DNA from: a virus
Length of the DNA stretch: 24,702 nt
Direction: 5' to 3' (one strand)
Virus record (IMG/VR): IMGVR_UViG_3300032073_000235
Coordinates: 1-24,702 of that record
The notes under the pieces are model-generated. The model worked only from the letters and a program-made list of their open reading frames with translations, ran no database searches and had not been told where the DNA came from. The position numbers and the translations under genes were made by a program. Each line of letters starts with the position of its first letter. Position 1 is the stretch's first letter. Shown here one piece after another: positions 20,774 to 24,702 of this stretch.

Positions 20774-22601
20774 CTTTGAAACTTACTACTCAAAAGATTT
20801 TAGTTTAAGTAAACTCACTACTGAAGAATATATACGTGACCCTCGTTTTGAAGTCATCGGAGTTGCTGTTAAATGCAATGGGCAGGAACTATCATCAAGC
20901 AGAGCTGCTGCGGCACAATGGTTTTCTGGTAGCAAGAACCAAGTAAAACAATTTTTATCTCAGTTTGATTGGTCAAACTCTGTGGCTTTAGCCCACAACG
21001 CTATGTTCGACATGGCTATCCTTAATTGGCACTTTGGTATTAAACCCAAGTTGATTGCTGATACGTTAGCAATGTCACGCGCTATCCACTCTATTGAAGT
21101 GGGTGGGGGGTTAGCAGCTTTATCTGAGTATTACGAACTAGGTAAGAAAGGAACCGAGGTGCATGACGCGATAGGTAAGAAGCGTTTGGATTTTACACCC
21201 CAAGAATTAAAAGCATATGGTGGGTACTGCATACAAGACGTTGAGCTGACGCACAAACTATTTAAGGTGTTGAGAAAAGGGTTTCCTAATTTTGAACTGT
21301 CGTTAATAGACTTAACCCTACGTATGTTTACCGAACCTGCTCTAGAATTAGATAAAGATATACTTGACCAGCATTTAAAAGAAGTAGTAGATACTAAAGC
21401 AGCTCTAATGGCTAAGATTACCCATGAGAAAACACAACTGACTTCTAACCCACAGTTTGCTGAGTTGCTCCGTGAGTACAACATTGAACCCCCTACGAAG
21501 GTAAGCCCTGCTACAGGTAAAGAGACGTTTGCTTTTGCCAAAAGTGATGAAGGTTTTAAGGCGCTTCAGGACCACAAAAATCCGTCGGTACAGGCTCTTG
21601 TAGCTGCTAGATTAGGAGTAAGGTCTACCATCGAAGAAACAAGGACACAGCGATTCTTGGACATTGCCAGTAGGGGCAAGCTACCCATACCACTACGCTA
21701 CTACGCTGCCCACACAGGCAGATGGGGTGGGGATGACAAGATTAATATGCAGAACTTACCGCGAGGCAGTGAGCTTAAAAAAGCAATGTGCGCTCCAGAA
21801 GGGTACAAGTTTGTGGATTGTGACCTATCTCAGATAGAGGCGCGGACTCTGGCGTGGTTGTCTGAGGAGGACGAATTGGTTCAAGCGTTCGACAGGGGTG
21901 ATGATGTATACAAAATGATGGCCTCTGCTATCTACGATAAGCCCGAAGATGACATATCAAAAGAAGAACGGTTTGTGGGTAAGACTACTATACTAGGTGC
22001 AGGGTATGGAATGGGCGCACTTAAGTTTAGAAACCAGCTCAAGAACTTTGGAGTGGAACTGGAACAGGAAGAATGTGAACGTATTATAAAGGTATACAGA
22101 AGCACTTATGCGGGTATACCTAAGCTATGGAGAGCGGCGGGCGACAAATTAGATATTATTATGCAAGATAAAGTTGCTTACTTTGGCTGCTCTAAAATAC
22201 TTATGGTGGATGGTGTTAAAGGTATAAAGCTCCCTAACGGTTTATATGTTAAGTACCCAAACCTAAGAAGGGAGAGGGACGAAGATGGCAGGACTGAGAT
22301 TGTATACGACACGCGGAAAGGTCGATCCATTATGTCTACTAGGATATATGGAGGCAAAGTTATTGAGAACGTGTGCCAAGCACTGGCAAGAATTGTTATT
22401 GGTGAACAGTTGCTTCGTGTAGCACAGAAATATAAAGTTGTTATGACGGTACATGATGCTATAGGTTGTATAGTCCCAGAGGATGAAGCCGAGGAAGCGA
22501 TGCAGTTAGTAGAGAAGGTTATGAAAATAAAACCTAAATGGGCGCTTGATTTACCCCTCGATTGTGAGGGAGGTTATGGTAATTCTTATGGAACTTGTTA
22601 G
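20754..22601 (+). CDS. polA: Family A DNA polymerase with 3'-5' exonuclease domain
   Basis: The product has 615 aa and is the phage replicative polymerase. The exonuclease domain has 'LDFET' (Asp7, Glu9), 'AHNAMFD' (Asp86) and 'YCIQDVELT' (Tyr158, Asp162). The polymerase domain has motif A 'DCDLSQIEAR' (catalytic Asp357), motif B 'RFVGKTTILGAGYG' (Arg406, Lys410, Tyr418) and motif C 'VHDAIG' (Asp568). The residue equivalent to Phe762 of E. coli Pol I is Leu414; in marine phage studies a Leu here has been linked to slower, more accurate synthesis and temperate lifestyle. Motif C reads HDA instead of the usual HDE. There is no 5'-3' nuclease domain. The start ATG 20754 lies inside the nuclease gene. 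Confidence 0.95.
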   Translation: MNLLTLDFETYYSKDFSLSKLTTEEYIRDPRFEVIGVAVKCNGQELSSSRAAAAQWFSGSKNQVKQFLSQFDWSNSVALAHNAMFDMAILNWHFGIKPKLIADTLAMSRAIHSIEVGGGLAALSEYYELGKKGTEVHDAIGKKRLDFTPQELKAYGGYCIQDVELTHKLFKVLRKGFPNFELSLIDLTLRMFTEPALELDKDILDQHLKEVVDTKAALMAKITHEKTQLTSNPQFAELLREYNIEPPTKVSPATGKETFAFAKSDEGFKALQDHKNPSVQALVAARLGVRSTIEETRTQRFLDIASRGKLPIPLRYYAAHTGRWGGDDKINMQNLPRGSELKKAMCAPEGYKFVDCDLSQIEARTLAWLSEEDELVQAFDRGDDVYKMMASAIYDKPEDDISKEERFVGKTTILGAGYGMGALKFRNQLKNFGVELEQEECERIIKVYRSTYAGIPKLWRAAGDKLDIIMQDKVAYFGCSKILMVDGVKGIKLPNGLYVKYPNLRRERDEDGRTEIVYDTRKGRSIMSTRIYGGKVIENVCQALARIVIGEQLLRVAQKYKVVMTVHDAIGCIVPEDEAEEAMQLVEKVMKIKPKWALDLPLDCEGGYGNSYGTC

Positions 22602-22628
22602 CCCCAGTGGGCGGTGGGCGGGGTTTTT
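22601..22628 (+). terminator. Possible terminator after the polymerase gene
   Basis: CCCC (22602-22605) can pair with GGGG (22620-22623), with a GGGCGGTGGGC loop, followed by TTTTTATT. The stem is short and the loop G-rich, so this is weaker than the other terminators, but its position at the polymerase stop fits. Confidence 0.5.
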
Positions 22629-22803
22629 ATTCATTCTTCCCTAAAAACACCCACAGCGTATAACGTGAGTCTCCTTTGAAGCGGCTTTAAGCAGTTTCCC
22701 ACTCTCTCATGTGTATGCGCCGAAGAAACCACGCTACGGTTAGACGTGTCTTAAGGGTTTACTCCTTTTTTCCTTGGGGGCACGCACTAAATTTGAGGAT
22801 AAT
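22629..22803. other. Non-coding gap before the last unit
   Basis: About 175 bp hold no convincing gene, tRNA or clear promoter. A 32-codon frame from ATG 22710 ending in TGA at 22807 exists but lacks a ribosome binding site. A poly-pyrimidine stretch (ACTCCTTTTTTCCTTGGGGG) lies near 22760. It probably holds the promoter for the 22804 unit, which I cannot place. Confidence 0.4.
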
Positions 22804-22929
22804 ATGAAAATAACTATAGAACTTGATGACCACGATACGAACGACAAGCACGTTGAGAAGTTTCTTAAGCTACTTGAAAGAATTGTAATTGCAATAGAAG
22901 ACGAGCCACAGGAAGACGAGGGTGAGTGA
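22804..22929 (+). CDS. Small acidic protein (41 aa)
   Basis: The ATG at 22804, with GAGGATAAT before it, gives 41 aa: MKITIELDDHDTNDKHVEKF followed by an amphipathic helix (LKLLERIVIAIEDE) and an acidic tail. The start 'MKITIELDD' suggests a short beta strand, and the whole could be a small dimeric helical protein. No family is recognised. The 3' end overlaps the zinc-ribbon gene by 8 bp. Confidence 0.6.
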   Translation: MKITIELDDHDTNDKHVEKFLKLLERIVIAIEDEPQEDEGE

Positions 22930-23098
22930 TGACCTTACCACAAACATTTGTTCTAGATGTAGGGCTACTTCAGAAGAAGTACTTAACATGGATACACACA
23001 AACGTGTGGGGTGGTACTGCTTGAAGTGCCATTACTTTGAGAAAGCAATACTGCGTGAAACAGTTATATACAAGAAAGGAGAGGAATATGTTGTATGA
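22922..23098 (+). CDS. Zinc-ribbon protein, GTG start (58 aa)
   Basis: A frame from GTG 22922 to TGA 23096-23098 gives 58 aa. It has two CxxC pairs, C10-SR-C13 and C33-LK-C36 (NICSRCRATS; VGWYCLKCHYFEKA), a clear zinc-ribbon arrangement. The rest is short strands and a basic tail. The start overlaps the 41-aa gene, and the end overlaps the nuclease start by 11 bp. The sequence AGGAAGACGAGG before GTG can act as ribosome binding site. Zinc ribbons of this sort bind DNA, RNA or protein. It is easily missed because of its size and GTG start. Confidence 0.7.
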   Translation: MSDDLTTNICSRCRATSEEVLNMDTHKRVGWYCLKCHYFEKAILRETVIYKKGEEYVV

Positions 23099-23510
23099 AT
23101 ACAGTTGCACTATACGATCTATTACGGATGGTGATGGGTTACGCGTGGACATCGACTTGGGTTTTGGTGTCACTCTTAGGGGTGACGATGGTAGGGGCGT
23201 TAATATTCGTTTGTTTGGAATTGACGCACCCGAATCTCGCACTAGAAATAAGAAGGAGAAGCTACATGGGTTACTCGCAAAAGAATGCGTCAAGAAGGAA
23301 TGTAGAGTTGGAGAAACGTACGTCCTTAGAACGAAGGAGAAAGGAAAATTTGGTAGATGGTTGGGAGATATCAAAACGTCAAAGGGATGGATTACGAAGT
23401 TCTTACTCCAATCAAAGTTGGCTGTTCCTTATGAAGGACAGAATAAAAAAGAAATTAAAGCAGCTCACGAAAAGAACCGACAAGAGTTAATCAAGATGGG
23501 ACTACTATGA
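23088..23510 (+). CDS. Staphylococcal-nuclease-like (thermonuclease) protein
   Basis: ATG 23088 follows AAGGAGAGGAAT and gives 140 aa; a longer frame to 23037 overlaps the zinc-ribbon gene and has no ribosome binding site. The sequence follows the SNase fold: 'ITDGDGLRVDIDLGFGV' (Asp16 for Ca2+), 'IRLFGIDAPES' (catalytic Arg41, Asp46, Glu49), 'GKFGRWLG' (second catalytic Arg90) and 'LLQSKLAVPYEGQ'. All expected catalytic residues are present. Phage SNases of this type probably degrade host DNA or process DNA. No signal peptide is seen, so it acts inside the cell. It overlaps the next gene by 4 bp (ATGA). Confidence 0.9.
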   Translation: MLYEYSCTIRSITDGDGLRVDIDLGFGVTLRGDDGRGVNIRLFGIDAPESRTRNKKEKLHGLLAKECVKKECRVGETYVLRTKEKGKFGRWLGDIKTSKGWITKFLLQSKLAVPYEGQNKKEIKAAHEKNRQELIKMGLL

Positions 23511-24169
23511 CAACTTGGAGTTACAGTAAGGTTAACTCTTTTAAACAATGCCCTAAAAAATACTACCATATGTATGTTAAGAAAGATGTTAAGGATACAG
23601 GTAGCGTTGCTACAAGGTATGGCAACTTAGTGCATAAAGCTGCTGAAGAATATATAAAAGACGGAAGTGAGTTACCAAAAAAGTACGACTTTATGCAGCG
23701 CACTCTCGATACTTTTAATAACATCAAAGGGGACAAACATTGTGAAATTAGACTTGGGGTAGCTAAGTATGATGATGTCTACGAACCTACTAAATTCTTT
23801 GCAAAAAATGTTTGGTACAGGGGTATAGCTGACTTACTGATAATAAACGAGGACAAAGCGTATCTTATAGATTATAAGACAGGCAAAAGTGCAAACTATG
23901 CGGATACTAAACAGTTAGATTTACTTGCAGGGGCGGTCTTCATAAACTTTCCTGAAGTAAAAAAGATAAAGTCCGCTCTGTCTTTTGTAGTATGTAAAAA
24001 GTTTATATCTAAAGAACACACAGCCGATATGTATAAAGCATACATAAATGTATTCGATGAACTACTAGAAAGAATTGAAGCGGCTTCTAAAGAAGATGTA
24101 TGGAACGCAGTTGAAAGTGGGTTGTGTAAATTTTGCCCCGTTACTAGCTGTGAACATAACAGGAGGTAG
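23507..24169 (+). CDS. Cas4/RecB-like PD-(D/E)XK exonuclease with four cysteines
   Basis: The product has 220 aa with the RecB-family nuclease order: 'YGNLVHKAAEEY' (His43), 'YRGIADLLII' (Asp109), 'AYLIDYKTGK' (Asp122, Lys124) and 'QLDLLAGAVF' (Gln136). Four cysteines are placed as in iron-sulphur Cas4/AddB-type nucleases: Cys15 (SFKQCPKKYY) and C207-x2-C210-x4-C215 (GLCKFCPVTSC). It is probably a single-strand DNA exonuclease used in recombination or DNA processing. No CRISPR array or other cas gene is present, so a CRISPR role is not indicated. Its start overlaps the thermonuclease gene. Confidence 0.88.
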   Translation: MTTWSYSKVNSFKQCPKKYYHMYVKKDVKDTGSVATRYGNLVHKAAEEYIKDGSELPKKYDFMQRTLDTFNNIKGDKHCEIRLGVAKYDDVYEPTKFFAKNVWYRGIADLLIINEDKAYLIDYKTGKSANYADTKQLDLLAGAVFINFPEVKKIKSALSFVVCKKFISKEHTADMYKAYINVFDELLERIEAASKEDVWNAVESGLCKFCPVTSCEHNRR

Positions 24170-24171
24170 TT

Positions 24172-24432
24172 ATGAGTTACTACGCAATAATAGTGGATAT
24201 TGGAGATACAACGTTTGTAGATGGGCATTATGCGGATGAAGATTTAGCAAGCGATGCTTTTGTGCGTTGGAAGGAAACTTACCCAAACCTACATTTTGAT
24301 TTCTGCACTGTACTGGGTAAAGGGTGGATAGCAGATGAACTTTATATGGCTAACAATAGAAAGACTTTGGAGATTGCTAACGAACGTGGAAAAGCTGCGG
24401 TAGCAGCCGTCGATGAAAACGTAATACATTAA
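24172..24432 (+). CDS. Unknown small protein (86 aa)
   Basis: The product has 86 aa beginning MSYYAIIVDIGDTTFVDGHY. It has a beta-rich N-terminal half ('IVDIGDTTFVDG'; 'FDFCTVLGKGW') and a helical end ('KTLEIANERGKAAVAAVDE'). The start follows AGGAGGTAGTT closely. No family is recognised. It is sandwiched between two nuclease-like genes in one operon, so an accessory role in DNA processing is possible but unproven. Confidence 0.65.
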   Translation: MSYYAIIVDIGDTTFVDGHYADEDLASDAFVRWKETYPNLHFDFCTVLGKGWIADELYMANNRKTLEIANERGKAAVAAVDENVIH

Positions 24433-24441
24433 GGAGTAAGA

Positions 24442-24702
24442 GTGCGACCTATATACGAAAAAGATGAAGATAGAACTAAGGAACAGATTATCTTCCAAAT
24501 GCTTGCTAAAAAATTAAATTGCGTATGTATAACTACGCCTAAGTTAAGCAGAATAGATAGACTAATTTGCACCAAGAAAGGAAAATTAAAAGCGTTAGTA
24601 GAGTTAAAGGTAAGAACCAATAAACACGATACATATCCTACATATATGTTAAGCGCAGCTAAATACAGAAAGATGCTCTCTCTAGCAGATGCGTTAAAAG
24701 TA
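24442..24702 (+). CDS. Putative PD-(D/E)XK nuclease, N-terminal part (cut by window edge)
   Basis: GTG 24442, seven bases after AAGGAGTAAGA starts, opens a frame that runs off the right edge (87 codons visible, beginning with M RPIYEKDEDRTKEQIIFQ). 'RIDRLICTKKGKLKALVELK' gives Asp39, then Glu54-Leu-Lys56, the spacing of the catalytic PD-(D/E)XK core, followed by 'RTNKHDTYPTYMLSAAKYRK' like the helix that packs against it. It is probably a further DNA nuclease of this superfamily. The call is from motif spacing only and the C-terminus is missing. Confidence 0.65.
   Translation, partial: MRPIYEKDEDRTKEQIIFQMLAKKLNCVCITTPKLSRIDRLICTKKGKLKALVELKVRTNKHDTYPTYMLSAAKYRKMLSLADALKV

Noticed and set aside
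22710-22807. 32-codon frame (MCMRRRNHATVRRVLRVYSF, then more) as a leader peptide before the 41-aa gene
   Set aside because: It ends in an ATGA overlap with the next start, but no ribosome binding site precedes it and composition gives no support; kept as undecided non-coding DNA.
23037-23510. 157-aa version of the thermonuclease
   Set aside because: The extra 17 N-terminal residues lie over the zinc-ribbon gene; ATG 23088 has a strong AAGGAGAGGA site and begins at the usual fold start.
23507-24169. Cas4-like protein as evidence of a CRISPR-Cas system
   Set aside because: No repeat-spacer array and no cas1, cas2 or effector gene is visible; stand-alone Cas4/RecB-like nucleases are common in phages.

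Overview
The window looks like part of the genome of a tailed double-stranded DNA phage (Caudoviricetes), most likely an uncultured marine phage. The evidence is a complete packaging and head module (small and large terminase, portal, scaffold, decoration protein, major capsid protein), a phage replication and nuclease module, almost gapless gene packing with many TAATG and ATGA stop-start overlaps, and very little non-coding DNA outside two control regions. Several small proteins (GroES-like co-chaperonin, basic Cys/Lys-rich proteins) resemble those of marine phages as I recall them. No host gene, tRNA, rRNA, insertion sequence or CRISPR array was seen. No integrase or lysogeny repressor is recognisable, but the window is incomplete at both ends.

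Layout. Positions 1-11726 are transcribed leftward (minus strand). In transcription order: TerS, TerL, portal, two small conserved proteins, GroES-like protein, scaffold, a 148-aa protein, decoration-like protein, major capsid protein, a terminator (about 3149-3167), a possibly structured RNA leader (3061-3142), two beta-rich virion protein candidates, a run of small very basic proteins, and the start of a tail or adaptor protein cut by the window edge. Positions 11727-12265 form a divergent control region with G-runs, GTACCAC repeats and two perfect palindromes; it is the best candidate for a replication origin and early promoter region. Positions 12266-24702 are transcribed rightward in at least four units. 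Unit 1 has a 227-aa unknown protein and a 37-aa basic peptide, then a strong terminator. Unit 2 (13562-20377) has small zinc-finger and membrane proteins, a MoxR-type AAA+ ATPase, a HExxH/VWA protein, an AT-hook protein, a DUF3150-like protein, a ribbon-helix-helix protein and several 40-85-aa acidic proteins, then a terminator. Unit 3 has a VRR-NUC nuclease and a family A DNA polymerase. Unit 4 has a zinc-ribbon protein, a staphylococcal-nuclease homologue, a Cas4/RecB-like nuclease and a further PD-(D/E)XK-type protein cut by the right edge.

How the genes work together. The left arm packages DNA and builds the head. The phage carries its own GroES-like protein, which could adapt the host GroEL to capsid folding. 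The right arm replicates and processes DNA with a polymerase carrying 3'-5' exonuclease motifs and four nuclease-like proteins. In its middle lies the most intriguing block: a MoxR ATPase, a HExxH/VWA protein and a DUF3150-like protein, an arrangement expected of a chaperone or remodelling machine of unknown target in phages. Five copies of a 20-22-bp palindrome, all in the right arm and at gene or operon boundaries, look like a phage-wide operator or other dyad site. The encoded ribbon-helix-helix and AT-hook proteins are plausible but unproven binders.
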